From positions 62,001 to 126,000 of the forward strand of contig NZ_JOIU01000014.1 of assembly GCF_000720135.1 (NCBI RefSeq): a DNA stretch of 64,000 bases, in the 5' to 3' direction. The notes beneath the pieces were generated by a model. It was not told the origin of the DNA. It did no database searches and saw nothing but the letters and a program-made list of their open reading frames with translations. This document shows positions 1 through 8,271 of this stretch, in pieces. This stretch comes from Streptomyces sp. NRRL S-1022. Lineage in GTDB: Bacteria; Actinomycetota; Actinomycetes; Streptomycetales; Streptomycetaceae. Position 1 is the first letter of the stretch. Every line of letters begins with the position of its first letter. Position numbers and translations under genes: made by a program.

Positions 1-990
1 GGCGGCGAGGGCCGGGGACAACCCGGCGGCCGGGGCGACGCCGGGTCCGACCGGCACACCAAGATCACCGTCCTCGTGGCGCTCACCGCCAACCTGGTGA
101 TCGCCGTCGCCAAGGCGGTCGGCGGTGTCCTCGCGGGCTCCCCGGCCCTGCTGTCGGAGGCCGCGCACTCGGTCGCGGACAGCCTCAACGAGGTGTTCCT
201 GCTGGCCGCGCTGCGCCGCAGCCGCCGCCCCGCCGACGCCCGGCATCCCTTCGGCTACGGCAAGGAGCGCTTCTTCTGGTCGCTGCTCGCCGCCGTGGGC
301 ATCTTCGTCATGGGCGGCTGCTTCTCCGTCTTCCAGGGCGTCGAGGCGCTGCGCAACGGCGCCGAGGAGAAGTTCAGCGGCTACGTGGCGGGTCTGATCG
401 TGCTGGGCGTCGCCCTGCTCGCCGAGGGCGTCTCGCTGCTGCGGGCGCTGCAGCAGGTGCGCAGGCAGGGCGGCGGTCTGAGCGCGCTGCGCGATCCCGC
501 GCTGCGCACGGTGGTCGCCGAGGACGGCACGGCGGTGCTCGGCGTGACCCTCGCCCTGATCGGGATGGCCCTGCACATGGTGACCGGGCAGGTCGTGTGG
601 GAGGCGTCCGCCTCGCTGGCGATCGGCGCGCTGCTGGTCTACGTCGCCTACCGGCTCGGCCGCGACGCCCGCGCCCAGCTGATCGGGGAGGCCGCGGATC
701 CGGAGCTGAGCGGCAGGATCCAGGCGCAGCTGCGGGCCCAGCCGGAGATCGACAGCGTGGAGGCGCTGTTCACCATGAAGATGGGACTCGACTCGATGCT
801 GGTGGCCGCCCGCGTCGACCTGATGCCGGGTCTGGACAGCGAACGCGTCGAGGAGGTCGCCGTACGCATCAAGCGGTCCCTCGCCCGGACGTTCCCGGCC
901 GCCGACCAGATCTTCCTGGACGTCACCGACCGTCCGGCGGGCGAGGCACGGGAAAGCCCCGCCGCGACGGGGGAACGCGGCGGGGCCTGA
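1..990 (+). CDS. Cation diffusion facilitator family transporter (5' partial)
   Basis: This is the C-terminal part of a cation/proton antiporter that exports divalent metals (Zn, Fe, Mn or Co type) across the cytoplasmic membrane. The reading frame is open to the window edge, so the true start lies upstream; the GTG at 76 is internal, because hydrophobic TM1 sequence begins just before it. The fold is visible as several hydrophobic spans, an AHSVADSLNE segment (the H-x3-D metal site of TM2), a basic HPFGYGKER loop, a second acidic membrane motif EDGTAVLG, and a cytosolic C-terminal domain from about codon 235. The transported metal cannot be assigned. The gene is followed by an 18-bp tandem repeat. 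Confidence 0.9.
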   Translation, partial: GGEGRGQPGGRGDAGSDRHTKITVLVALTANLVIAVAKAVGGVLAGSPALLSEAAHSVADSLNEVFLLAALRRSRRPADARHPFGYGKERFFWSLLAAVGIFVMGGCFSVFQGVEALRNGAEEKFSGYVAGLIVLGVALLAEGVSLLRALQQVRRQGGGLSALRDPALRTVVAEDGTAVLGVTLALIGMALHMVTGQVVWEASASLAIGALLVYVAYRLGRDARAQLIGEAADPELSGRIQAQLRAQPEIDSVEALFTMKMGLDSMLVAARVDLMPGLDSERVEEVAVRIKRSLARTFPAADQIFLDVTDRPAGEARESPAATGERGGA

Positions 991-1070
991 CGCACCAGTG
1001 CCCGTCCTCAGGCCGGTTCACACGCCTGCGAAACAGATTTTTCTGAAACGCAGCCGTGTCCGGCCTGAAT

Positions 1071-1142
1071 CAGCTCCCGTGCACGGATCAGCTCCCGTGC
1101 ACGGATCAGCTCCCGTGCATGGATCAGCTCCTGTGCGTGGAC
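1071..1142. repeat. Four tandem 18-bp repeats between convergent genes
   Basis: Four head-to-tail copies of an 18-bp unit (consensus CAGCTCCCGTGCACGGAT) lie at 1071-1088, 1089-1106, 1107-1124 and 1125-1142. The first two are identical, the third differs by one base and the fourth by a few. The unit contains the palindrome GTGCAC in the first two copies. The array sits between the stop of the CDF gene and the stop of the convergent reductase gene, so it is probably outside coding sequence. Confidence 0.9.
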
Positions 1143-1158
1143 AGCCTTCGTGCCCGGG

Positions 1159-1608
1159 TCAGCTCTCGTCGAGCGGCTCCAGCACGAAGACCGGGATCTC
1201 CCGGGAGGTCTTCTCCTGGTAGTCGGCGTACGGCGGGTACGCGGCCACCGCCCGCTCCCACCACGCGGCCTTCTCCGCCCCGGTGACCTCCCGGGCCCGC
1301 ATGTCCCGCTTCACCGGGCCGTCCTGCACTTCGACATGCGGGTCGGACTTCACGTTGAAGTACCAGACGGGGTGCTTGGGCGCACCGCCGAGGGAGGCGA
1401 CCGCCGCGTACCGGCCCTCGTGCTCCACCCGCATCAGCGGCGTCTTGCGGATCTTCCCGCTCTTCGCCCCCCGGGTGGTCAGCACGATCACCGGCATCCC
1501 GGTGTCCTGCAGCGTCGTCCCCTTCGTCCCGCCGGAACTCTCGTACAGCTCGACCTGCTCGCGCACCCACTGCGTCGGGCTGGGCTCGTACTCGCCTTCA
1601 AGAGGCAT
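1159..1608 (-). CDS. Nitroreductase/deazaflavin-dependent (Ddn-like) oxidoreductase
   Basis: This 149-residue protein belongs to the split-beta-barrel family that includes mycobacterial Ddn. Such proteins bind F420 or a related flavin and reduce small quinone-like or nitro compounds. The family signature is visible as [20 protein letters not shown] followed by [21 protein letters not shown] and a DPHVEVQDG segment, which together build the cofactor phosphate site and barrel. I chose the ATG at 1608 because AAGGAAG lies 8 nt upstream; the frame stays open further upstream but without a ribosome site. It is divergent from the SnoaL-like gene. The physiological substrate is unknown. Confidence 0.88.
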   Translation of the reverse strand: MPLEGEYEPSPTQWVREQVELYESSGGTKGTTLQDTGMPVIVLTTRGAKSGKIRKTPLMRVEHEGRYAAVASLGGAPKHPVWYFNVKSDPHVEVQDGPVKRDMRAREVTGAEKAAWWERAVAAYPPYADYQEKTSREIPVFVLEPLDES

Positions 1609-1801
1609 GGGATCCGCTTCCTTTCGTCGGTCCACGGTCTGTCCGTCACCGGTGCCCACACCGATGGCGGGCGAACACATCCGTACCGCGCCCGGCGACC
1701 GCCGACGCGGTGATTACCTCTGAGGTCATCGCGCCGCCCCGGTCCCGCACGGCACAGTGGTCCGCGTCCCGATCACTGCCCACCCCGGAGGGGAACGACC
1801 C

Positions 1802-2245
1802 ATGTCCACCGACCGCACCGCGACCACCCGCTCCGTCGTGCACGAACTGCTCCACCGGATCGGCCAGGGCGACCCGGAGCGGATCGCCGATCTGTACGCG
1901 GACGACTGCGACTGGCGCCTGGACTGGCCGGAGGAGGAGCACGGCCGCGCCGACACACCGTGGATCCGGCACCGCGCCGGCCGCGCGGACGCCGCCGCCC
2001 ACTACCGGGAGCTGGCCGCCCACCACGTCCCGGAGAAGGCGGACACCACGGTCGAGCACGTCCTGGCCGACGGGGAGGACGCGGTCGTGCTCGGCGTCAT
2101 CCGGCAGACCGCCGCCCCGACCGGGCGCTCCTACTCCGCCCGGTTCGCCCTGCACGTCACCGTCCGGGACGGCCTGGTGGTACGGCACCACGTGTACGAG
2201 GACAGCCTCGCCGTCGCCCGCGCCTTCGCCCCGGACGGGCGCTGA
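1802..2245 (+). CDS. SnoaL/NTF2-like fold protein
   Basis: This 147-residue protein has the cone-shaped alpha+beta barrel pattern of the NTF2/SnoaL superfamily: an N-terminal helix pair (VVHELLHRIGQGDPERIADLYADD), a Trp-rich first strand, a helix ending in HYRELAAHH, and three long strands with the ending VTVRDGLVVRHHVYEDSLAVARAF. Members act as small cyclases, isomerases or ligand-binding proteins, so a specific reaction cannot be given. The ATG at 1802 is preceded by GGAGGGG at the right distance. It is divergent from the deazaflavin-type reductase, with about 190 bp of shared upstream DNA, and lies 186 bp before the P450 gene. Confidence 0.8.
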   Translation: MSTDRTATTRSVVHELLHRIGQGDPERIADLYADDCDWRLDWPEEEHGRADTPWIRHRAGRADAAAHYRELAAHHVPEKADTTVEHVLADGEDAVVLGVIRQTAAPTGRSYSARFALHVTVRDGLVVRHHVYEDSLAVARAFAPDGR

Positions 2246-2431
2246 GCCCCGCCCCGGCCGGCAGCCGGCTCCGGAGCGCGGCACGGTGGCCGGTTCCCAC
2301 CCCCGGACCCTGGGTACTTCGGCCAGATGACGTGGGTCACCGAAGTGGCCGAACTTGACGTCGACCCATAGGTGCCTGGGGCATCTAATGAAGATCGGCA
2401 CGACGCACCTCTTCGTCTGCGAGGTCTTTCC

Positions 2432-3661
2432 ATGACGGAACTGACGGACATCACCGGCCCGACTGCCCCGGCCGAACCCGTCGCCTTCCCCCAGGACCGC
2501 ACCTGCCCCTACCACCCGCCCACCGGCTACGGCCCGCTGCGCGACGGGCGGCCCCTGTCCCGCGTCACCCTCTACGACGGCCGTGAGGTCTGGGCGGTCA
2601 CCGCGCACGCCACCGCCCGCACCCTGCTCGCCGACCCCCGCCTGTCCACCGAGCGCCGCCGTCCCGGCTTCCCCGTGCCCACGGCCCGGTTCGAGGCCGG
2701 CCGCAACCGCAAGGTGGCCCTGCTCGGCCTGGACGACCCCGAGCACCACCAGCAGCGGCGGATGCTGATCCCGTCGTTCACCGTCAAACGCGCGGCGGCC
2801 CTGCGCCCCTGGATCCAGCGGATCGTGGACGACCTGCTGGACACGATGATCGCGCAGGGGCCACCCGCCGAACTCGTCTCCGCCTTCGCGCTGCCCGTGC
2901 CGTCGATGGTGATCTGCGGGCTGCTCGGCGTGCCGTACGCCGACCACGAGTTCTTCGAGGAACAGTCCCGCCGGCTGCTGCGCGGCCCGACCGGCGCCGA
3001 CACCGTGGACGCCCGCGAACGGCTGGAGGAGTACCTCGGCGGGCTGATCGACGCCAAGGCCGAGCAGGCCGAACCCGGCGACGGCATCCTCGACGAACTG
3101 GTCCACCAACGGCTGCGCACCGGCGAGCTGGACCGCGCCGACGCCGTGTCGCTCGCCATCATCCTGCTGGTCGCCGGGCACGAGACCACCGCCAACATGA
3201 TCTCCCTCGGCGCCTACACCCTGCTCCGGCACCCCGAGCGGCTGGCCGAGCTGCGCGCCGACCCCGCGCTGCTGCCCGCCGTCGTGGAGGAGCTGATGCG
3301 GATGCTGTCCATCGCGGACGGGCTGCAGCGGGTGGCGCTGGAGGACATCGAGGTCGCCGGCAGCACGATCCGGGCCGGCGACGGCGTGATCTTCGCGACC
3401 TCGGTGATCAACCGGGACACGGCCCTGTACGACGATCCCGACGCCCTGGACTTCCACCGTTCCGAGCGCCACCACGTGGCCTTCGGTTTCGGCATCCACC
3501 AGTGCCTCGGCCAGAACCTGGCCCGGGCGGAGCTGGAGATCGCCCTGGGCACCCTGTTCACACGGCTGCCCGGGCTGCGGCTGGCCGCCCCGGCGGAGGA
3601 GATTCCGTTCAAACCCGGCGACACGATCCAGGGGATGCTGGAACTCCCCGTGAGCTGGTAA
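2432..3661 (+). CDS. Cytochrome P450, CYP105-like
   Basis: This is a soluble class I bacterial P450 of 409 residues, the usual length. The heme-binding loop FGFGIHQCLG places the proximal thiolate at Cys358, the oxygen-activation motif AGHETT in helix I is at residues 248-253, and the N-terminal PVAFPQDRTCPYHPP segment together with DDPEHHQQRRMLIPSFTVKRA is typical of the CYP105 group, which hydroxylates diverse xenobiotics and natural products. The ATG at 2432 has GAGG 8 nt upstream; 20 extra upstream codons of the open frame lack a ribosome site. A small ferredoxin gene starts 12 bp downstream, the classic electron-donor arrangement. The substrate is unknown. Confidence 0.93.
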   Translation: MTELTDITGPTAPAEPVAFPQDRTCPYHPPTGYGPLRDGRPLSRVTLYDGREVWAVTAHATARTLLADPRLSTERRRPGFPVPTARFEAGRNRKVALLGLDDPEHHQQRRMLIPSFTVKRAAALRPWIQRIVDDLLDTMIAQGPPAELVSAFALPVPSMVICGLLGVPYADHEFFEEQSRRLLRGPTGADTVDARERLEEYLGGLIDAKAEQAEPGDGILDELVHQRLRTGELDRADAVSLAIILLVAGHETTANMISLGAYTLLRHPERLAELRADPALLPAVVEELMRMLSIADGLQRVALEDIEVAGSTIRAGDGVIFATSVINRDTALYDDPDALDFHRSERHHVAFGFGIHQCLGQNLARAELEIALGTLFTRLPGLRLAAPAEEIPFKPGDTIQGMLELPVSW

Positions 3662-3673
3662 GAGGCTCTGCTC

Positions 3674-3874
3674 ATGCACATCGACATCGACAAGGACGTC
3701 TGTATCGGCGCCGGGCAGTGCGCGCTGGCCGCGCCGGGCGTCTTCACCCAGGACGACGACGGCTACAGCTCCCTCCTGCCCGGCAGCGAGGACGGCGCCG
3801 GAGACCCGATGGTCCGGGCGGCGGCCCGCGCCTGCCCGGTGAGCGCGATCACCGTACGGGACAGCACCGGCTGA
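3674..3874 (+). CDS. [3Fe-4S] ferredoxin, P450 partner
   Basis: This 66-residue acidic ferredoxin carries a CIGAGQC motif near residues 10-16 and a distal ACPVSAI Cys. It thus has three cluster-ligating cysteines, with the fourth position of a 4Fe cluster missing, the pattern of the [3Fe-4S] ferredoxins that feed electrons to CYP105-type P450s in Streptomyces. It starts 12 bp after the P450 stop and is surely cotranscribed with it. The transcription unit ends at the strong hairpin 3883-3917. Confidence 0.93.
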   Translation: MHIDIDKDVCIGAGQCALAAPGVFTQDDDGYSSLLPGSEDGAGDPMVRAAARACPVSAITVRDSTG

Positions 3875-3882
3875 CCCGGGTC

Positions 3883-3917
3883 CGGCGGTACGGCGGCCAC
3901 CGGCCGCCGTACCGCCG
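3883..3917. terminator. Bidirectional hairpin terminator between convergent genes
   Basis: The arms GGCGGTACGGCGGC (3884-3897) and its exact complement (3903-3916) extend by one pair on each side to give a 16-bp perfect stem with a 3-nt loop. It lies 8 bp after the ferredoxin stop and 20 bp before the stop of the convergent GH114 gene, so it probably ends both transcripts. Confidence 0.85.
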
Positions 3918-3936
3918 CACTCGCGCGGCGGGCGCG

Positions 3937-4788
3937 CTAGCCCACCCTGCGCACGTACCCGGCGCTGCCCGGGACGGACACGTCCCGGTCGCGGCGGACG
4001 ATGCTCAGGCGGCCGCCCCAGCGGGCGCGGGCCGCGCGCAGGCCGCCGTCGGTGTACTCGACGTCCAGCACCCGGTCGTCGAACGCCTTCGCGTACACCT
4101 CGCACTCGTCGTACTGCCCGCACTCCTCCGTCACCGCGAAGTCCAGTCCCGCCCGGTTGCGCCGCCCGGCGAGCTCCGCGGTGTTCTTCTGCCCGACCGC
4201 CAGGTGCCGGGCGTGCGCGTGCCGGGACAGCAGGCTCATGAACGCCGTCGCGTCGGCCGCCGTGAGCAGCCGGTGGGAGCGGGTGTAGCTGTCGTAGTTG
4301 TCCGGCTCGACGGCGTCGTACCCCTTCCGCGCGCAGCCGTCGATCCACCGGTTCACCCGCCGCGCCACCCGTTCCCGCTTGGCCGGGGTGCCGATGTCGA
4401 GCAGCGGCTCGTTCCAGTCCTCGTCGACGACGACCCTGCCCCGTGCGTCGCGCAGCAGCAGCTCGGCCGGCCACGCGGAGCGCTCGGCGGGCTGTGCCTG
4501 GAACGCGTTGACGTAGCAGATGTTGTACAGCCCCGGCGCGGGGGAGTCGGACCGGTCACGGCTGACGATCCGCACACCCGCGGGCGGGCGGTAGGCGCCG
4601 CCGATCTGGTAGTCGAACCCGGCGTGCCGCGGCGGGAGCCGCAGCGCGGCGGCCTCGGGCCCGCCGCGCTGCTCCCGCTCGCCGGAGGCGCAGCCGGCCA
4701 GTGCCGACACGGCGACGACCAGTGCTGCCGCCAGCGCGCCCAGGGCCGTACGCGGCCCCGCGGCGCGGTGCAGATCCGTGGGGGGCAC
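3937..4788 (-). CDS. GH114-like endo-alpha-1,4-polygalactosaminidase lipoprotein
   Basis: This 283-residue secreted lipoprotein belongs to the glycoside hydrolase 114 (TIM-barrel) group, which includes enzymes cleaving alpha-1,4-linked galactosaminoglycans. Family landmarks are GFDYQIGGAY near the start of the mature domain, LYNICYVNAFQ, DEDWNEPLLDIG, GYDAVEPDNYDSY (Asp and Glu candidates for catalysis) and the TEECGQYDEC segment. The N-terminus is a lipoprotein signal with a hydrophobic stretch and lipobox LAGC. I chose GTG at 4788 because GGAG precedes it by 5 nt and a good signal peptide follows; longer in-frame starts would reach toward the divergent aldo/keto reductase promoter. The substrate is inferred from family only. 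Confidence 0.85.
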   Translation of the reverse strand: MPPTDLHRAAGPRTALGALAAALVVAVSALAGCASGEREQRGGPEAAALRLPPRHAGFDYQIGGAYRPPAGVRIVSRDRSDSPAPGLYNICYVNAFQAQPAERSAWPAELLLRDARGRVVVDEDWNEPLLDIGTPAKRERVARRVNRWIDGCARKGYDAVEPDNYDSYTRSHRLLTAADATAFMSLLSRHAHARHLAVGQKNTAELAGRRNRAGLDFAVTEECGQYDECEVYAKAFDDRVLDVEYTDGGLRAARARWGGRLSIVRRDRDVSVPGSAGYVRRVG

Positions 4789-4927
4789 GTCCGCTCCGTC
4801 CTGTCCGCACCGGGCGGCGCGGCACGTCCCATGATCACATCCCCGCACGGCGGAGGCGTCAAGTCGGTCCCCGGCCCGGGTCGTAGGCTCTGTCCTGACC
4901 ATCGTTCCGAAGGCAGGAGCAGCAACG

Positions 4928-5896
4928 ATGCAGTACGTGAAGCTCGGTTCGACGGGCCTGGACGTCTCGCGGATCTGTCTGGGCTGCATGACCTACGGCC
5001 TGCCCGACCGCGGTGTCCACGAGTGGACTCTCGACGAGGAGGCGTCCCGCCCGCTGATCCGGCAGGCGCTGGAGGCGGGCGTCACCTTCTTCGACACCGC
5101 GAACGTCTACTCCGACGGCACCAGCGAGGAGATCGTCGGCAAGGCCCTGCGGGACTTCGCGCGCCGCGACGAGATCGTGCTGGCCACCAAGGTGAACGGC
5201 CGGATGCGGCCGGGGCCCAACGGGGCCGGGCTGTCCCGCAAGGCCATCATGAGCGAGATCGACCACAGCCTGCGCCGGCTCGGCACCGACTACGTGGACC
5301 TCTACCAGATCCACCGCTACGACCACGCGACCCCGGTCGAGGAGACGATGGAGGCGCTGCACGACCTGGTCAAGGCGGGCAAGGTCCGTTACATCGGGGC
5401 GAGTTCGATGTACGCGTGGGAGTTCTCCAAGGCCCAGTACACCGCCGAGCGGCACGGCTGGACGAGGTTCGTGTCCATGCAGAACCACTACAACCTCCTC
5501 TACCGCGAGGAGGAGCGGGAGATGCTGCCGCTGTGCGCGGACCAGGGTGTCGGCGTGCTGCCCTGGAGCCCGCTCGCCCGCGGCCGGCTCACCCGGGACT
5601 GGGGCACGGTCACCGAGCGCAGCGCGAGCGACGACTTCGGCAGCCGGCTGTACCTGGAGAGCGACCGCGCGATCGTCGAGGCCGTCGGCCGGATCGCGGG
5701 CGAACGCGGCGTCCCCCGCGCCCAGGTGGCCCTCGCCTGGCTCCTGCACCAGGACACCGTGGCGGCCCCGATCGTCGGCGCCGCCAAGCCGCGGCACATC
5801 GAGGACGCGGTGGCGGCGGTCGGACTGGAGCTGACCGAGAAGGAGATCGAGGAACTGGAGCGCCCGTACACGCCCCACGAAATCAGCGGCCACTGA
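4928..5896 (+). CDS. Aldo/keto reductase
   Basis: This is an NADPH-dependent aldo/keto reductase of 322 residues with the standard TIM barrel. The catalytic tetrad is visible as Asp56 and Tyr61 in FFDTANVYSDG, Lys88 in IVLATKVNG and His in DLYQIHRYD. The motifs YIGASSMYAWE, PWSPLARGRLTR and VAAPIVGAAKPRHIEDAV form the cofactor site. It starts with ATG 8 nt after an AGGAG and is divergent from the GH114 lipoprotein with 139 bp between them. The substrate is not predictable; the sequence resembles the YajO/L-glyceraldehyde-3-phosphate reductase side of the family. Confidence 0.92.
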   Translation: MQYVKLGSTGLDVSRICLGCMTYGLPDRGVHEWTLDEEASRPLIRQALEAGVTFFDTANVYSDGTSEEIVGKALRDFARRDEIVLATKVNGRMRPGPNGAGLSRKAIMSEIDHSLRRLGTDYVDLYQIHRYDHATPVEETMEALHDLVKAGKVRYIGASSMYAWEFSKAQYTAERHGWTRFVSMQNHYNLLYREEEREMLPLCADQGVGVLPWSPLARGRLTRDWGTVTERSASDDFGSRLYLESDRAIVEAVGRIAGERGVPRAQVALAWLLHQDTVAAPIVGAAKPRHIEDAVAAVGLELTEKEIEELERPYTPHEISGH

Positions 5897-6334
5897 CGGT
5901 CGATGCGGACCGTGCGGTGCGCATTCCGTGCCGCACGGCCCCGCCCCCCGGCCCAGCGGACCGGCCGCTGCCGGCGGCGGCCTCCGGATTTCCCGGTCCC
6001 TTCCACTTCAGCCGGGTATTCCGGGCGCGGTACGGAGTGCCACCCGGCGCCTCGGGAGGTGGAAAAGGCTGTCGTTGACGAGATGTCAATGGAAAAAACA
6101 CGGTGGGGAATCCAGGAAATCGGGAGATCTCTTGTTCGGACGTGTTCGGCTGTGTAAAAGTGTGCGCTGTCGGCGCGCAGGCAAATACATTCCCTCTGTA
6201 TGCGCCAGGCCGCTCCCGTACACCCCCCACGCTTCACAAGAGCCGCCTCAGGTGGACGTCCGAGCTGCCCCCATGCCCTCGCCGTACCAATTGGTATGGA
6301 CTAATTCCGTTAGTGCGTCGGGAGGAATTCGGCC
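5897..6334. promoter_or_regulatory. 438-bp intergenic region upstream of the lectin/sigma-like gene
   Basis: No convincing gene lies here. The stretch 6060-6330 has noticeably lower GC than its surroundings, as promoters in this genome do. It holds a perfect 12-bp palindrome TACCAATTGGTA at 6285-6296, 39 nt before the GTG start, and an 11-mer CACGCTTCACA at 6228-6238 that recurs upstream of the paralogous gene (19939-19949). The palindrome is a plausible operator; no regulator can be named. Confidence 0.55.
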
Positions 6335-8269
6335 GTGACCGAGGCAGGTCTGTCGGACGAGCAGCTGAGCGCCGAACTGAAGAAGTGGACGGGCGCGTCA
6401 CCCGCCCTGCACCCTGTCGGCGAACTCCTCGACCGGCACTGGGCGGCGGCCTTCGCCTACGCCCGGCTGTGCACCGACGGCCCGCGCGCCGCCGGCATGC
6501 TCACCACGGCCGCGTTCACCCGGCTCTTCGGCGCGTCCCTGCGGCAGACCGGCCCGACCGCCGCCTGGCGGCCCCAGGTCCTGGTCGCCGTCCGCCGCAT
6601 CGCGGCGGAGTGGGACACCGACGGCCGCCGGGAGCTCCTCCACCCGGGCCTGCGCTCCGGTGACGGACCCGGCGATGGTGCCGCGGCCCGGCTGCTGCCA
6701 CCGTCCGAACGGCGGCTGCTGGCCCGCGCGTTCCAGCGGATACCCGAGACCTCCCGCGCCGTGCTGTGGCACGCCGAGGTCGAGGCCGAGCCCCTGGCCG
6801 TACCCGCCGCGCTGCTAGGCCTGGACGCGGAGGACGCCCGCGTCGAACTGGAGCGGGCACGGGAGCGGCTGCGCGAGGAATGCCTCCAGGTGCACCGCGA
6901 GCTGGCACCCGAGGCCGAGTGCCGGCGCTACCTGCGCATGCTGGACGTGACGTTCCGGCGCGGCGGCACCGACATCGACCCGGACCTGGGGCAGCACCTG
7001 GCCGGCTGCGCCCACTGCGGGCGGACCGCCGGCCAGCTCGCCGAGTTCAACGGCGACGCCCTCGGCCTCGGCCTGGCCGAGGCGGTCCTCGGCTGGGGCG
7101 CCCACGGCTATGTGCAGTCGCGGGCGGTCCGTGCCGAGGAACCGGCCGCGCCGGCCCCGGCCGCCGCCACCGTCGTCCCCCAGGGCGGCGAATCCTTCAC
7201 CCCCGACGCACCCGACGCACCCGCCGTGCCCGGCCCGGGCACCGCCCGCGGCCGGGCGGGCGGCCGCGGCGCCTCGTCCGGCCGCCGCCGGGCGGCCGGT
7301 GCCTCCGCCCCCGCCAGGGAAACCCGGGGCGCCGGGGGCAGGGAGGCCACCGAGGGCGGCGGGCCCGCCCCTGCCTCCCCGCGCTCCGCGCAGCGAGCCG
7401 CCCGGCGTGCCCGGCGCCGCACCCTGGCGCTGGCCGTGGTCACCGTCAGCGGGCTCGTCGTCCTGCCCCTGGTGCTGTGGTCGGTGCTCGGCTCCGGCGA
7501 CGGTCCGGCGCCCGGCGCCACCCGCACGCCCTCTCGCACCCCGGGCAAGGACGCGGCCTCCCCGGGCGCCTCCTGGGCCGGCCGCGACGCACCGGGCCAG
7601 GGCGCCCTGCACGGCAGACTGCGCAACCTCGCCTCCGGCCTGTGCGTCGGCGTCGTCGGCGGGAAGGCGGTCGAGGGCGCCGAGACCGAACTCGCCGACT
7701 GTTCCGCCACCCCGGGCCAGCAGTGGACGTACGAGACCGACGGGCTGCTGCGCAACGCCGCCGCCCCCGACCTGTGCCTGGACTCCCACCTCGGCTACTC
7801 CGTGCGCCTCGCCCCGTGCACGGCCACCGGCCGGGCCGCCCGCGACATCCGCTACGACTTCACGCCCCAGGGCGCCCTGGTGCCGCACGCCGACCGGAAG
7901 CTGGCCCTCACCCCGGCCGCCACCGACGGCTCCGGCGCCCTCGTGCTCAAGATCCGCGCCGCGGGCGCCGTCCAGCGCTGGTCCGTCGACACCGCCCACC
8001 CGCGCCTGCGGATGGAGAACGTCAACTGGGACCGGGACAGCACCTTGGTGCCCAGCCCGCCCGCACCGCCCGCGACCGCCGGTCCGGTCGCGCCCACGCC
8101 GTCCCGTACGGCCGAGCCGGCGCCCGCGCCGTCCGCGACGACGACCGCCCCGGCGCCCTCGCCGACCGCCACCGCGGACCCGTGCGTGAGGTACCCGCAG
8201 TACTGCGGCCAGGACGGCGGCGGCCGGGGCGGCGGCTGGGACGGGGGCGGCGGGCGCCACCACCGCTGA
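6335..8269 (+). CDS. Membrane protein: sigma-like region, zinc-finger motif, TM helix, ricin-type lectin domain
   Basis: This 644-residue protein has a cytoplasmic N-terminal half resembling the two helical regions of an ECF sigma factor: a region-2-like helix set at about 20-90 and a region-4-like LAVPAALLGLDAEDARVELERARER at about 155-180. It is followed by the HLAGCAHC motif near residue 225, like anti-sigma zinc fingers. A basic Ala/Pro/Gly linker leads to one membrane helix at about 362-385. Outside is a ricin-type beta-trefoil (about 424-556; QQWTYETDG and VQRWSVD are QxW motifs) and a Pro/Thr/Ala-rich tail ending in Gly and His. The GTG at 6335 has GGAGGA upstream. A paralog lies at 20126-21655. 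I infer glycan sensing linked to gene control; DNA-binding competence is unproven. Confidence 0.8.
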   Translation: MTEAGLSDEQLSAELKKWTGASPALHPVGELLDRHWAAAFAYARLCTDGPRAAGMLTTAAFTRLFGASLRQTGPTAAWRPQVLVAVRRIAAEWDTDGRRELLHPGLRSGDGPGDGAAARLLPPSERRLLARAFQRIPETSRAVLWHAEVEAEPLAVPAALLGLDAEDARVELERARERLREECLQVHRELAPEAECRRYLRMLDVTFRRGGTDIDPDLGQHLAGCAHCGRTAGQLAEFNGDALGLGLAEAVLGWGAHGYVQSRAVRAEEPAAPAPAAATVVPQGGESFTPDAPDAPAVPGPGTARGRAGGRGASSGRRRAAGASAPARETRGAGGREATEGGGPAPASPRSAQRAARRARRRTLALAVVTVSGLVVLPLVLWSVLGSGDGPAPGATRTPSRTPGKDAASPGASWAGRDAPGQGALHGRLRNLASGLCVGVVGGKAVEGAETELADCSATPGQQWTYETDGLLRNAAAPDLCLDSHLGYSVRLAPCTATGRAARDIRYDFTPQGALVPHADRKLALTPAATDGSGALVLKIRAAGAVQRWSVDTAHPRLRMENVNWDRDSTLVPSPPAPPATAGPVAPTPSRTAEPAPAPSATTTAPAPSPTATADPCVRYPQYCGQDGGGRGGGWDGGGGRHHR

Positions 8270-8271
8270 CC

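Noticed and set aside
4789..4989. A longer N-terminus for the GH114 lipoprotein from 4989
   Set aside because: It would put about 65 non-signal residues before the signal peptide and overlap the divergent aldo/keto reductase gene; the GTG at 4788 has a ribosome site.
6285..6320. A DasR-like (GlcNAc) operator before the first lectin gene
   Set aside because: TGGTATGGACTAATT only loosely resembles the ACTGGTCTAGACCAGT-type consensus; the perfect palindrome TACCAATTGGTA is a separate site.
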